From positions 16,974,062 to 17,038,061 of the forward strand of contig OU612074.1 in the NCBI GenBank assembly GCA_914767715.1: a DNA stretch of 64,000 nucleotides, given 5' to 3'. The position numbers were made by a program, and so were the translations under genes. Source of the DNA: Membranipora membranacea (taxonomy: Eukaryota > Bryozoa > Gymnolaemata > Cheilostomatida > Membraniporidae). The notes below the pieces were generated by a model. That model had not been told where the DNA came from and did not search any database. It saw nothing but the letters and a program-made list of their open reading frames with translations. This document shows positions 12,185 through 24,133 of this stretch, one piece after another; the stretch's first letter is position 1; every line of letters begins with the position of its first letter.

Positions 12185-13396
12185 TGGTTTTTTAAGGCCG
12201 TTCTGATGACGCATATGTACTATTTCACAAATGGGGCAAAAAGGGGCGAATCCAAGTAAGAAACACGGAAAAGGGGGTTAAAAGGGCGTTTTTTGCAATT
12301 AAACTTCTCTTGGCAAAGTTCATAGATTGAAGCAGTGTCATTGAATTTTTCTTATCAATATCATACATATCTTGAGCAGTTTTTGAGAAAATACTATATT
12401 GCTAAACCCAATGGTTGGCGTTTTACAGACAAATTGTAGTCACCCCTCAAACACAGTTGCGGCATATTTTTAGGTTTTGCGCAACTATGCAAGAATAACA
12501 GTGATAAATGTACTTCTCATGTCATTTTTCATGATTTATTTATAAAAAGACTCCATTATAAAGTATCTGTAGCAATGTAATAATAAATTGGGAATATAAT
12601 ATATATATATATATATATATCATATTATGAAAAAGGGGTGGATCCAGTTAGGATGTGAAAAACAGGTATAGGTTTATGAAGTTTATTTTGGTAAAGCGTG
12701 TAATCTGATTGTGTATTTTAAATTTAATAGCTATTTTAAATAGCACATGTATTACTGCTAAAACAAAACAAAGAAAAGATGCAAATTCATACCAGTTTAA
12801 AGGTCAAATTCTTCATTATCTGTATTTTGGTCATACTCATCTTGCTGAGCGTCATCCTTGCCACTGTTGCATTGAAGGCATCCACACAATTGCGTACAAT
12901 GCAAAACCGGCCTTCAAACATGAGCATCCATGTCTGGGGTAGTTTTTTATGGCCGTTCTGATGGCGCATATGTACTATTTTACAAATGGGGCAAAAGGCG
13001 GCGGATCCAAGTAAGAAACATGGAATAGGGGGTATATATAGCATTTTTTACTATTTAACTCCTTTCGGCAAAGATCATAGAATGAAGCGGCGTCATTGAA
13101 ATTTTTTCATCAACATCATGCATATCTTGAGTAGTTTTTGAGAAAATATCATACAGCTAAATCCATTTATTGACGTTTTACAGACAGATTGTAGACGCCC
13201 CTCAAACACAATTGCGGCATAAAAATAAGTTTTGCGTTCCGTTCCAAAATAACAGCGATAAATATACTTCTTATGTGATTTTCATAATCTTTTTATAAGA
13301 ATACCCTATTATAAAACAACTGGTAGCAGTCTTATTTTGAATTGGGAATATATAGGAAAAGGGTGGATTCAGTTAAGATGCGAAAAACAGGTATTG
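12185..13396. repeat. Diverged duplication, two ~470-bp units 755 bp apart
   Basis: 12185-12670 and 12940-13396 share 'ggccgttctgatg.cgcatat', 'caaatggggcaaaa', 'cctcaaacaca.ttgcggcat' and 'gatg.gaaaaacaggtat' in the same order. The left unit ends with a (TA)n run near 12598-12620. The spacer (12671-12939) holds a small frame with a hydrophobic stretch (FFIICILVILILLSVILA) at 12779-12961; its status as a gene is unsupported. Confidence 0.75.
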
Positions 13397-13624
13397 TCCA
13401 GAAGCTACTTGCCAATGAGTGATCAAAAAATTGCATTTAATAATAATTATCTCTCTGGGGCTACCTTGAATTGAGTAAACTAGACCTGAATTTCGCTGCG
13501 AATCCAATTATGTTAAGTTTATAACTCTCAGAGTGCAGATTCTTTCTACAGATGCAAAGAAAAGACAAAAAGTTGCAAAATTTTGGTTTTTTTCATGAGC
13601 ATTCTGTATGTGTATTATCTACCA

Positions 13625-13745
13625 AGGCACAAACAAATCTCTTTATTGACATATTGAGAGGTGCAATACAAATAAACACCAGTATAAGCAAATATATATC
13701 TGCAATGTGACCTGTGTCAACGTGTAGGAAAGCAAAGAAAGACGA
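13625..13745 (+). repeat. Repeat unit flanking the LINE cluster (left)
   Basis: The end of this unit ('ctgcaatgtgacctgtgtcaacgtgt' region) matches units at about 16685-16815 and 16870-17000 on the other side of the two LINE fragments. The LINEs appear to have landed inside a short tandem array. Confidence 0.5.
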
Positions 13746-15597
13746 ACTAATGTGCATGCAGATGAGTATGCAGATGAAAGTACTTTCTATTCAAGAGTTA
13801 GGGACCCTGATAGCCAATCAATTGTACCAGCCATTGAACAGACAGCTCTATGGTCAGCAAACAATCATATGCTCTTGAATGCTGACAAGACTGTTATTAT
13901 CAATTTTTATTTTAACTATTTACAAGAACACCGAAATCCAGTATTATTTGAGAATAGCAGCGTCAATCCCTCCCAAGTGATCGAGTTTTCAGGCATCTAC
14001 ATTGATGACCACCTGACTTTTATTCCACATGTTAATACTATAATCAAAAGCTGCAACTCTAAGTTATTTTTAATTAAACAACTCAAAAAATTGGGAATGT
14101 CCTCGACTGGCTTATGTAATTTTTACTGTGCTAACATCCCAGCGGGCACATTGTATGCGGCAACATGTTTCCAATGTCGCAATTGGATTGTTTCTGTGTT
14201 GCATTGTACACGTTTAACATTCAATATCTTGTAGATGCATAAATGGTGCATATAAAGCAACACAGTTTTTTCCAATATGGTAACTGCGCAGTAACTGCAG
14301 CTACTTTACTAGAGAGTAATTTGCAAGAATACTGGCATCATATGTGATAAAATGCTTTGCCATTTGTTTGCTAACACTCTGTGTTGCTTCAAATTGTGTG
14401 CAATTCTATTTTGCACTGTTGTATTCCATTTTCTTAAAATCAAATCTAGTCTCTAAACTGCATGGGAACGATGCGTTTATGACTGCGTATCTGTTGAATT
14501 TGTATACATTACTTGCATTTATCTCCCCTGGTAAGCTGCTAACATTTGGTAAGCCCTTGTGACACCACAACAGTGCAATATAATTATTTAAATAAACCAT
14601 CATTCAATAACTTTGAAACATTAATACATGTCAGTATTTTGAAATAGGTTAATATATAGCCAGAGTTTAAATTACCTGCATTAAGCACCACTTAATGTTT
14701 TTTGCGAATAAAATTGAACCAGATTGTATTCGAGAGTAACACTGAGAATTACTCAATGACTTACCCTACACTAGTGGAAGTCCAATGGTCTAATGGGCCT
14801 ACTACTCAACATCCACAGTGGACTGAATCACCCTCCTAATTGCTAATTGATATTAAATCTAATAAATCATAATTAAAATGAAATATATACTGAGGTCGAT
14901 ATATTGTGTATAAATTTGCTGTCAAGAAAACGCATGGTTACTATATATACAAGCCTCTAGTTAGATGTTAGCAGAGGCAGTTTATATACCGTAACAATGT
15001 CTACTAAAATGCACCATTCCAACATATAATAGCGTGACAGATTGCCACATTAGGCAGACGTAGTTCAGCCTCTACGGTAAACATCTTTCCAACATAGTTT
15101 AGATACAGTTGTGCCGGCTGGGATTAGATCAGTTCTCAGCTTTGGTGCATCAGTTTTTTATCAATTTTTATCAGACACTACCAAATCAAAGCTTGAGCAT
15201 GTTCAAGACACTGCCACCAGAATTATTTTCCCTTATGGGCCATATGGCGATAGGCCGGATATGCTGGATTTGATTCCACTTGATGATTTTATTTTAGGTC
15301 AATCTACCATGCATTTTAGTAAGGTGGCCAACAGCTGTGCACATCCGCTACATGATAGAATCATTTTTAATAACTCCAGGAGATCCTCTCGATGCCATTC
15401 TCTTTTTAGGTCTAAGAAAGCAAGGACAGAGAAGAGGAATAGCAGTTTTTTTACATTTTATATGAATTATTATAACTCTAGACACAAATTTTAGTTTTTT
15501 TAAATGCTGTTAACATTCAAGTACTATCATTGATGCTTCCCACTTCAAAGGATAATTAAGAATGTAAAATAAACTCAACTTAACTCAACTCGTATCA
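13746..15597 (+). mobile_element. LINE fragment A1 (reverse transcriptase), 5'-truncated
   Basis: Reverse-transcriptase C-terminal half in two pieces, 13752-14137 and 15125-15494. It begins in the catalytic box C region with YADESTFY, so the YADD box reads YADE. It continues with ALWSANNHMLLNADKT and IYIDDHLTF, then after an inserted transposon with RSVLSFGASVFY and the C-terminal domain. The tail 'aataaactcaacttaactcaact' ends at about 15597, directly against fragment A2. The domain order matches A2, so they are one family, placed by me in the jockey superfamily of non-LTR elements. It cannot be active: truncation, altered catalytic box and insertion. Confidence 0.8.
14138..15122. mobile_element. 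985-bp non-autonomous DNA transposon inside LINE A1, 2-bp AT target duplication
   Basis: Terminal inverted repeats are CCCAGCGGGCAC at 14138-14149 and the complement of CCCAGCCGGCAC at 15111-15122, 11 of 12 identical. The LINE frame reads ..CAN before the element and IRSVLSF.. after it. Removing the element plus one AT (14136-14137 or 15123-15124) rejoins the frame exactly. A 2-bp AT duplication is a property of ISL2EU-type elements, so that assignment is plausible. No transposase frame is present. Confidence 0.85.
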
Positions 15598-16629
15598 TCT
15601 CTCTAATATCAAACTTTCTAGATATGAGAATGCAATGTGTCAGGTATGGAGATCGGCAATCAAGCTATATATGCAGCAGTGTGGGCGCCCCTCAGGGAAC
15701 CAAGCTGGGCCCCGTGTTATGGCTCATATACTCCAATGATCTTTCTGCTGAAGGGTTCAATCATATTAAATACGCTGATGACACCACCTTCTATACGTCA
15801 GTCACCAACTATAACAATACATCAGCAGTGTCAAAAGCAGTTATATCCACTCAAAGATGGGCAGCAGATAATAGCATGCAGCTGAACCCAGAAAAGACCG
15901 AGGTGATGAACTCTAGTTTGAGCCATAAGCATCATTATAAACAAGATGTTGTGGTTGATGATTTATCTTTTTCTCCAAATTCATTCACAAAATTTTTAGG
16001 GGTTTTTATTGATAATAAGCTGTCTTTTAACAAACATGTAGACTTTTTAGTATCAGCTTGTAGCTCAAGATTATTTTTAATGAGGAAACTAAAGACAATT
16101 GGACTAAACAGTGATGGCTTAAAAGCTTTTTATTTGAGCAACATACGCTCAAAGCTTAGCTATGCTGCTCCGGCCTGGTATTCCTTGCTAGGCGAACATA
16201 ACCGCGACAGACTTGAGAAAATACAAAGAGCAGCTCTGAAGATAATTTTTCCAGATTTAGAATACGATCATAGATTATCAGTCTTAGGCATCCCAAAACT
16301 CAGTGATTTTCTTTTTGATATCTCTTATTCACATTTTCTGCGTATAGTGAATAATGAATCACATCCTCTTTTTAGTGAACTACTTTTCAACAAGAATTCC
16401 AGAACATCCTCTCGAGCTTTACAAATTTTTTGGCCAAAACTCTGCAGGACTGAAAGGCGGAGAAAAGGCTTTTTTAATTTTTTCATGACCTATCATGACA
16501 ACGGTCTAGTATATAAATAATTTTTAGTGTGTTGTTTTTACTATGCCATACCATCGCTCGCATTCTGTACCATCTGTCATGATGATTGAATGAATACAAA
16601 TCAAATCAAAAAAAAAAAAAAAAAAAAAA
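15598..16629 (+). mobile_element. LINE fragment A2 with uninterrupted RT C-terminal frame and poly(A)
   Basis: One open frame of 298 codons (15624-16520) starts just before box B (GAPQGTKLGPVLWLIYSNDL) and contains the catalytic YADDTTFY and the downstream FLGVFIDNKLSF and LRIVNNESHPLFSELLF segments. It ends at a stop followed by about 110 bases of 3' untranslated sequence and a poly(A) run at 16608-16629. The endonuclease and the first half of the polymerase are missing, as in ordinary 5' truncation during target-primed integration. It abuts the tail of A1, so it probably inserted at or beside that tail. Confidence 0.88.
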
Positions 16630-16684
16630 CTCATATCGAATGCATTGAAAACCTGTATTGATAGAATACTTCTTCATCAAGGTG

Positions 16685-17000
16685 AAAATCAATTCAATGA
16701 CTAATTGGAAGGTGAGATATATGTACAAACATGTATAACATTGTTACATAAGACAATAAGTAAATACCAACAATAATATGACCTGTGTAAACAAGAAGGA
16801 AAGCAAAAAAATCAAGTATTTCCTGCTGTGAAAACCAGTATAGATAAATACAATCAAGATTACAAAAGGTAAAAATCCTCTTCATTGACTAATTGGAAAG
16901 TAGATATTGGTACAAACCTGTATCAAATAATATAAACAGCAGTAAGACACATACCTGCAATGTGACCTATGTCAACGTGTGGGTATGCAACAAAGGACAT
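16685..17000 (+). repeat. Two units of a ~185-bp tandem repeat
   Basis: 'gactaattggaa' (16699 and 16888) marks two successive units, each continuing with 'gtacaaac.tgtat' and ending near 'aatatgacctgtgt' or 'aatgtgacctatgt'. A third unit lies at 13625-13745 beyond the LINE pair. Confidence 0.6.
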
Positions 17001-18173
17001 GAAGAATATAAAATACATGTGAAAACATGCTTTGACACAAATGCATGCATGAGTGTTTTTGCACTTGGTCATCTTGTAAAATTTGGTGCTTCTTAGTCTT
17101 GGTCTTTGGCAATGATCTATGGTCGGAATACTTATTTTAAGCGTTTTTGTGTGGTTCTTCCTTTTTCGCTGTATCGTTGAAAGAATGATGAAACTCAAGA
17201 TTAAGGAGCGGAAATATAATCGCATAACTGGATCTTAACTCAAGTTAACAGGAGGAGGTAGAACAACCTTTGAACAAAAATGATTTTATCTCACATTACA
17301 TCTAGCAGCTAAGTTAAAAAGCTTGCAAAACAAATCTGCTGGAGGAATATGTTATTCAAATTACAAGCAAGTAGATATATAAACACAGGGGGGAGGGAGG
17401 TGGTTTATGGCTTTCTTGTAATGGATGTCAACTGCTTAGACCTATGACATCACCCTACACATGTTTTACAAGCAGACTCCACTTTAAATAAAACATAGAT
17501 GCTGGAATAGATATAACACTACAAAAATAACCTGTAGTTACCCTAGAGGAGTAATATTTAGCTTAGTTTAGCTAGTATTTGGGTGACTCAATGTTAGCTA
17601 TGTTACACATCATAATCTTACTTTCAGTTTACCTGTAGACTTATTATATCAACAATAGCAAATACTAGATAGTTATTGATATTCAGAACAGTCCAACAAG
17701 GACAGTCATTTATTTAAACATCTAAACTTAATATTTAGGTCATATAGCTCATCTTGTGTGTTAAAGCAACGGTTAAACCTTTCGCCATTTACGATGTACT
17801 TTTTTGATAAATAAGGCATATGCTAATTCTATGATTAATTACACATCCTATGGCTAATCAAATGTCAGTATAGAACGCTGTATGACCTTATTATTACTTC
17901 GGGGCAATTAATGTCTCAAGTGATACCCTGTGATCAACCACTGTGATCAACAAATTTCGCTTTCGCTACATACTTCCAAATATGGACTAACAGTACATGT
18001 CAGCCCATTAGACTGTGGATTTAAGACGTTACAGAATATTACACCCTCTGCCCAGTATTTCACAGCAACTCTGTGAAGATCTCATACTATAGAGAGAAGG
18101 GCCGGGCTTACCGGTAATCAGCATACGTGTACTGTGATCTTGGCTTTTTCACTCAAACCACCAACCAAGACAG
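17001..18173. other. No gene; possible promoter region at right end
   Basis: No convincing exon. The right end, from about 18090, precedes the first exon at 18174 and would hold its promoter; no TATA box or initiator could be assigned. Confidence 0.4.
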
Positions 18174-18287
18174 ATGTACAATCGAGCGGCTCTACATGAC
18201 GAGTATACAGAGACAGACGACGAGTACAAGTTCTATACAGAAGAAGTCCTGTTGGCAGAATTCAACTTCTACAAACAGAAATATAAA
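18174..18287 (+). CDS. Putative first coding exon, 38 residues, acidic and tyrosine-rich
   Basis: ATG at 18174 (context cagATGt) opens a 38-codon frame reading MYNRAALHDEYTETDDEYKF followed by YTEEVLLAEFNFYKQKYK. It runs straight into a consensus donor AAA|GTGAGT. Codons are used as in a real protein, and charge and aromatic content suggest a folded or cytosolic N-terminus. I could not find the following exons; the next 5 kb is repeat-rich and they may lie beyond those insertions. Function unknown. Confidence 0.5.
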
Positions 18288-18792
18288 GTGAGTTGAATAC
18301 TATATCATTAGATATCAATATATCTTGATTGTCAGAATTACTAAATTCAGGTAGTTCAGCTAGCACTAAATTTTGGCAAGCTGAGGTGAGAGTCTAAATG
18401 AAGTAAGGCTTGAATGTCACCTGTCTTAGGAGTGTGTGAAATGGTGAACATCTCCTCCTGCACATACTTTACTCCTTGAGAGTTTTCAAGGTTCAACTAT
18501 CCTTCACCTCTCATAAGTCTTCCCGGAATGGTATGTGATGCAATGTCTATGGTAGTGTGCTTCTCTTGCCACATCATCAGAATTTTCAAGCCAGCTGGAA
18601 AAAAAAATCAAGCATCTGTAATTCATGAACACTGAACAGTAAAGAGTAACGAAGCTGTCGTCTTGTCTCCGTTGTCATCATCACTACTAGATTTATCTTC
18701 GTTCTATATACATAAATGATAGTCTGATAACACTACTATCACAACACATTAACACTACTAATAATGCTAGCAGCAGTGTTACACCTTGCTAG
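18288..18792. other. Intron-like sequence, no feature
   Basis: Follows the donor of the 18174 exon. Nothing recognisable before the small transposon at 18793. Confidence 0.4.
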
Positions 18793-19152
18793 CATACTGA
18801 CTCTCGTGATCTGGGCATGTAGATCACTGATAAACTAGGCTATCATTACCACAAAGCAGGTGTCGTAAGGCTAAGTATGCATCATGCGTGACTTGAATTC
18901 GCGCATGTGCAAGAACAATGAGTTTAGTTTGGGTTCTGATTGCAACTTTGGAAAGGGGAAATGGGATATCCCCTGCATAAACTGTCAATTAAAATCAGCT
19001 AATAATGACAAGAAAGGATAACTATTAATAACAAATCCGCACGCTTTGGGGAGTATGTCACCAGAGCAGGTAGCCAATCAGATGGCTTCGGAATTCCGAG
19101 ACTCAATTTTGCAGAGATCAGCGCATGCCCAGAGCTGAGCATGCGCAGAATG
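18793..19152. mobile_element. 360-bp MITE, copy 1, 9-bp target duplication
   Basis: Flanked by perfect direct repeats ccttgctag at 18784-18792 and 19153-19161. A second copy lies at 45006-45363. Ends are imperfect inverted repeats: CATACTG.. and the complement CATTCTG.., both reaching TCTGGGCATG about 18-28 bases in. Nine-base duplications occur in Mutator-like elements, so that is the likeliest source. No coding capacity. Confidence 0.85.
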
Positions 19153-19241
19153 CCTTGCTAGTAGTAGTAACAGCAATCCAGTCCCACTAGCATTAAAAGG
19201 CTGATGAGTAACTGGCATGCTTTAAATGTAGTGATTTGGAC

Positions 19242-19345
19242 CACAGGCCCTCTGTAGTTGGTGCATGTCCAGTGGTCGAGTGCCCCAGTGGTCGAGTGAC
19301 CCAGTGGTCGAGTGACCCAGTGGTCAAGGTCTTAAATTGAATTAA
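19242..19345 (+). repeat. Partial end of the fold-back element, with ccagtggtcgagtg array
   Basis: 'cacaggccctctgtagttggtgca' matches the left end of the element at 20093. It is followed by four copies of a 17-base unit (ccagtggtcgagtgacc). No right end is found nearby. Confidence 0.6.
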
Positions 19346-20092
19346 GTGCCATAGGTTGGTCTGGACATAATATCGAGAGCGCCATCAAACCATGTGGTGT
19401 TTGAAAATCTTTTAGTATCTGTATCAAATTAAAAATATTATTGAATAGATGAGTGTGTAAGTTTAGTGAGTGATTTTAAAAAATAGAAGGCACTGGAACT
19501 AGCAATTTGGCCTAATTGCAACAATCAAAAAATTATGCTAGAATAAAGAAATGCTGCTGTATGTAAGAGGAGGTTTGAAGTAAGGATTTTTAGTGCAGAT
19601 TTTCTAGCATTAAAGTTTCATAGACAAGGACTGTGTTCAGGGGACAATGGATGCCAGATTCGGAATCTCCATGCTCCATTACATCTGCCTACCATTTTGC
19701 AAGGCTATCAGTATCATATTCTAGAAGTTATTCAAAATCGTGTGGAAAAAGAATTTGGAGTTACGTGTGGGTAACTCCGAAAAATGTTCACATTATCACA
19801 GTTAGATTCAATAAAATCAGTATATTATACAGAAAACAAAATAGAAGATGAAACACTACCTTGTGGGCAGCCAATATCACAGCTCAACATTTTAGATTGG
19901 GCGTTTCCTAGATTCAAATAAACAAATAAAACCCAAGCAAAATTGCTCAAGTTAAGATAAAAAAAGATCAATACTTATACAAGCGTCTTTAGTGATACAG
20001 TTCTTTTTTTTACACAAATCAACAATCAATTATAGGACTAAAATACTCAAAATTCTTTTATTTTAAAATTGGATCAAAACACTTAATCACAC
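19346..20092. other. No gene recognised
   Basis: AT-rich. A 72-codon frame at 19633-19851 shows no domain and no splice support. Confidence 0.4.
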
Positions 20093-20475
20093 AGGCCTTC
20101 TGTAGTTGGTGCAAGTCCAGTGGTAGATTGCCCTAGTGGTCGAGGCCTTTTCTCTCTCCAAGTCCATATTTGGCTAGAATAAAACTTCAAACTGCTCTCG
20201 CATTCCATCGGAAGTATATTTTCACAAACAACTCAACTCAACATGTATATAGGATCAATTTGACACCAGAACAATCCACTGTTTTCATGAAGACTTTTTT
20301 AAAAGTAGATGATTGGACAAGAGAGACCAATGACCTCTGACCTGACCCGCTACTAATGGAACGTGAGAGAAGTTTGAATTTTGATTTTAGGCAAATATCT
20401 CATTACCTTGGAGAGAGAACAGGCCTCGACCACTAGGACACTCGACCACTAGACTTAAACCAACTACAGAAGGCC
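20093..20475. mobile_element. 383-bp fold-back element with ~58-bp inverted ends
   Basis: The left end 'aggccttctgtagttggtgc' plus 'gtccagtggt..' is repeated in inverted orientation at the right end ('ccaactacagaaggcct' finishing at 20475). The inner arm words 'tggtcgaggcct' and 'aggcctcgacca' also pair. No clear target duplication and no coding capacity. Confidence 0.7.
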
Positions 20476-23400
20476 TGAGCTTCATCACTACGGATTTAAG
20501 CGCTATTGGTCCGCAGTCGTTGTTGCAAGATTGATTGGGCTTCTTAAGAAGCGGTTTGATTAGTGATAGTTTCCATAAATTTAGAAGAATTCACAACTTT
20601 ATACATAAATTAACAATTTAAAAGGAAATAGAAGCAAGTTCAAAGAAACATTCCTTCAATTCTGTTGTTGTGATGTTGTCTGGATGCTTTGGATGGGATG
20701 CAACACCTGAACTGCTCTCGTATATCCTATATGCTAATAGCAGCTGGTTGGTGATTTTTTTTATGCATTTGTTCCTGACAATTAGATGTCTTTTCTAGAT
20801 TAAAGGTTAAATACCAGAAAGTAGACTTTCCCAATCCATTTGATTGATTAACTAACTCCCTAATTTCAATTTTTATGGCTGCGTATAATCTTTGGTCATG
20901 ACAGAAAGAAGAAGATGACCTATAAAGTTACAGAGGTAATGAGAATAATCAAACTCCACATATTGTACATTACAACAGTACATTGCCCCAACTCAATGGT
21001 TGCCGCCTTCTGGGGTTAAAGTGATTGGCTAGGGCTATCACTATATCATTACACCAGCCTGATAACATATATAACAGTATTGTTCAGCATCAAAAGCTTT
21101 TCTGCTAATTTAACATTGAGAAAGATTGAATGATTTAATCTAAGATTGCCTCAGCCCATTAGGCTTGGGTATGCTTGGCTGGGGCTTTGAAGTGAACTAT
21201 GATAATGATCTATCAATGAGTTTATAAGATCCTTATCATTGTCATAAATAATTCTGTGCCATGGTGGTCTACAATGTAAATTGTTCATCGCTAATATGTC
21301 ATATCCAGACATGGCTCTTACTCACTGAATTAACAGTTGCTGCGAAGCACTGCAGAATCACAAAAACGTCCTTGGACAACACCAATGATGAGAAGGATAT
21401 GTTACATAAATAACTTTTTTTTATCAAAATTGAATCAGAGAGTTACAATATTTACATTTTGGCTAAGAACCTGCATTGATAGTGCAACAAAAGTCCTGGT
21501 TGGTGGCAAACAAAATTGATACCACACTCCAAAACCCCTTGAAAACAAAATCAATCTACCGAGTGAACCTAAAGTGATTTATCACCTTTTCAGTCTCTAA
21601 AGAACTACTTGTACAATCTCAAAAATTCCCTCACTGTAACGTCGCTAGTAGACTGACAAAAGTTTAATATCGCTAATTTTTGTTAAACCGCATGTTTCTA
21701 ACTTGAACATTAACTGAAACACATTGAAAACATATAGGCAGCAATGATCAAAATGATGCAGTAAATTATGTTATGTAAAAGCATGATGAAAATCTATGCA
21801 GTATTACATGCAAAGCACATTTCGCACAACAAGGGATCATCTATTTTGGGTGATTGTTGAGCATTGAGAGAGAAATTTATATGCTTATAACTTCACTACT
21901 ATCGAATTTATCATGAAACACCACATTCATTTGGGAAATACTCTGTAGTTTGATGGAAGCTGGTGTGTATAACATGTTGATTAACATTTATTTTCAGTTT
22001 TTTGGCTAGAGAGGAGTGCATTTTTTGGACCAAATCAAGTTATTAAAGCCACACAAATCCAAATGTCTCAAGATGTAAAGCCGTAATCAATCACGCTTCG
22101 ATCAAAATCTAGACAATCTCCTGCTATTTGTCATGCTGACAAAAAATTTAACTGACAGCTTCTTTAATTATGTCCAACCAGGATTTTTAAGCTGGTAAGA
22201 TTAATTATGGAAGTGACAGTACAGGACTTTGCAGGATTTGCTTGGATTTTTCCTCTCATTACTTGTACATTAATCTTAATTCGTATAGCCTAAGGGTCCA
22301 ATAATACAAATTGTATGACCTTTTGACAATGTCGTGAATGGCCGCCCTCATTCACAATGAAAGAAATTCTGGCTGAGATTTTATTCAGTACTTGGCAGTA
22401 AATATCTCTGATCATAGGTATTTCCCAAACATTAGGCTAATTTTTCCAGAGTCGGACTGGAAAACTATTATACCTGGAGCTATATAGTAGGTGGCATGAA
22501 TAGAAATCAATAGCAGTTGCAATTGCAGTTTTAGTGCTTCCCTTTATAACTTAAAATATCCAAAGACAGACAACTCCAGCAAGATCCTGCATTGTTCTCA
22601 GACTTTCCCCCGGGGGCAATAGTCTGGGGGACTCAGACTAGTACAAGACTAAAATGGTAAAATAAATCAAAAATTGCAGTTCCTGCATTATTGGGGCCGC
22701 ATGTAATGCGGGGTAAGAAATTGCCCCTTTACTATTGCAAAAATGAACTTTAAGACTCAAAGAGAGGAGGCCTAAAAATATATAGTTTTACTAGAATGTC
22801 ACTCCTCCAGTTAGTGACATGCCTCCTCTATATGGTGAGAGCATAAACTAATCAAATACCTCAATAACAAGGCACAGAGGGCTCATATTTTAAAAGGGCA
22901 ATTTTTGCCCAAACATGAACTTTCAGAGGTCACTGCGACGCAACGTCATATATTTGGGAGGTTTCAACTATGAAATTAAGTATTAGACCTGATCACCAAT
23001 ACAATATTAAAAAGGTTTTAAAGAGAATATATCACGTTAATCAGCCAATATACACGAAACAAAAGATGTACATAAAACCAGTAATCAGAGACCCATAGAG
23101 GATAAATGAAACAATGACTCAACCACAGACATATCATGATAGTTCATGATATGTCTATTCAATGTGGTTTGTTAATACATTTTCTGTATCATTATACAAT
23201 ATATAAAATAAATATAAAAGTTCCATAGCGCAGCTCATCGAGTGCAAGCTTTGAACATTTTAACAGCATATGTTTCACTTATAATAATTAAAATCATTAC
23301 CTTCTTCATTGTTGAATATAATCAAATACTAAATTCATTAATATCAACAGTGCGTCATTTGATGTTTAGAACTTCAAAGTGGAACATTATTAATAACACA

Positions 23401-23716
23401 GTACTTTTAACAGCAGCCTGCAGGCTTCTGTTACTGCTGCTTAGTATTTGTATCTTGGACCCCTTCTGAACACAGAGCAGACAACTTTAATATACATAGC
23501 AATAATAATCATCTAGTTCTTTCACTGTAGAAGTCATATCACAATCTAGCTGAATTAAAGCGACGATACAATACAGTTCTTCCAATACTGCTTACTCTCT
23601 ATCGGGTTGGATTACATTTAAGGTGTGGTTCAGTGAGTATATGGGGTTGAGCAATGGATAATAAATGGCTAGAAATCCCAGAATATTACATAAAGGGATA
23701 ATAATGAACACACACT
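20476..23716. other. Repeat-poor AT-rich DNA, no gene
   Basis: No exon could be supported. Parts of 20760-20960 resemble 53430-53720 at low identity ('ttatgcattt', 'ggctgc.tataatctttt'), so an old dispersed repeat is present. A small perfect hairpin (agacatatcatgat) lies near 23128-23157. Confidence 0.4.
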
Positions 23717-24133
23717 TGTGACATATCCAGGCACCACCCTGTTGTAAAGTTAATTTAGAGATCTCTTGAGCTAAGGACCATTTCCGCAATTAATCTTTTA
23801 TGTACCATTTCCACACCCCTACTTTAATTGACTACATTTCCATTTTCAAATTGAATTGCAGATAATATCTAAATGCTCTTCAACTTTGATGCGTCATTAG
23901 CTACTTCCCATTAATTAACATCCTATGTGCATAAATCATGAATAATGTATTTTTGTGACCATAAATTATTAATTGTGTGTTGACAAAAACCAGTTACTGT
24001 GTGGCAGAGTAACTGCCTGGCTGGGCTATGGCCTGGCCAAAGTTACCATCTGCCATGAATAAAATGAAGTTCAACTGCCTACAACATCCTATTACAATTA
24101 TTAGTCTGTGACATTGAAGTAAGCTATCTGACA
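23717..24133 (+). repeat. 5' LTR of the short LTR element (417 bp)
   Basis: Starts TG and ends CA. Compared with the 3' LTR it has about 100 extra bases near 23761-23861 and about 36 extra near 24050-24090, so the two have diverged by insertions or deletions since integration. Confidence 0.85.

Noticed and set aside
12779-12961. Small frame with a hydrophobic helix
   Set aside because: Sits in the spacer of a non-coding duplication; no splice sites and no homologue recognised.
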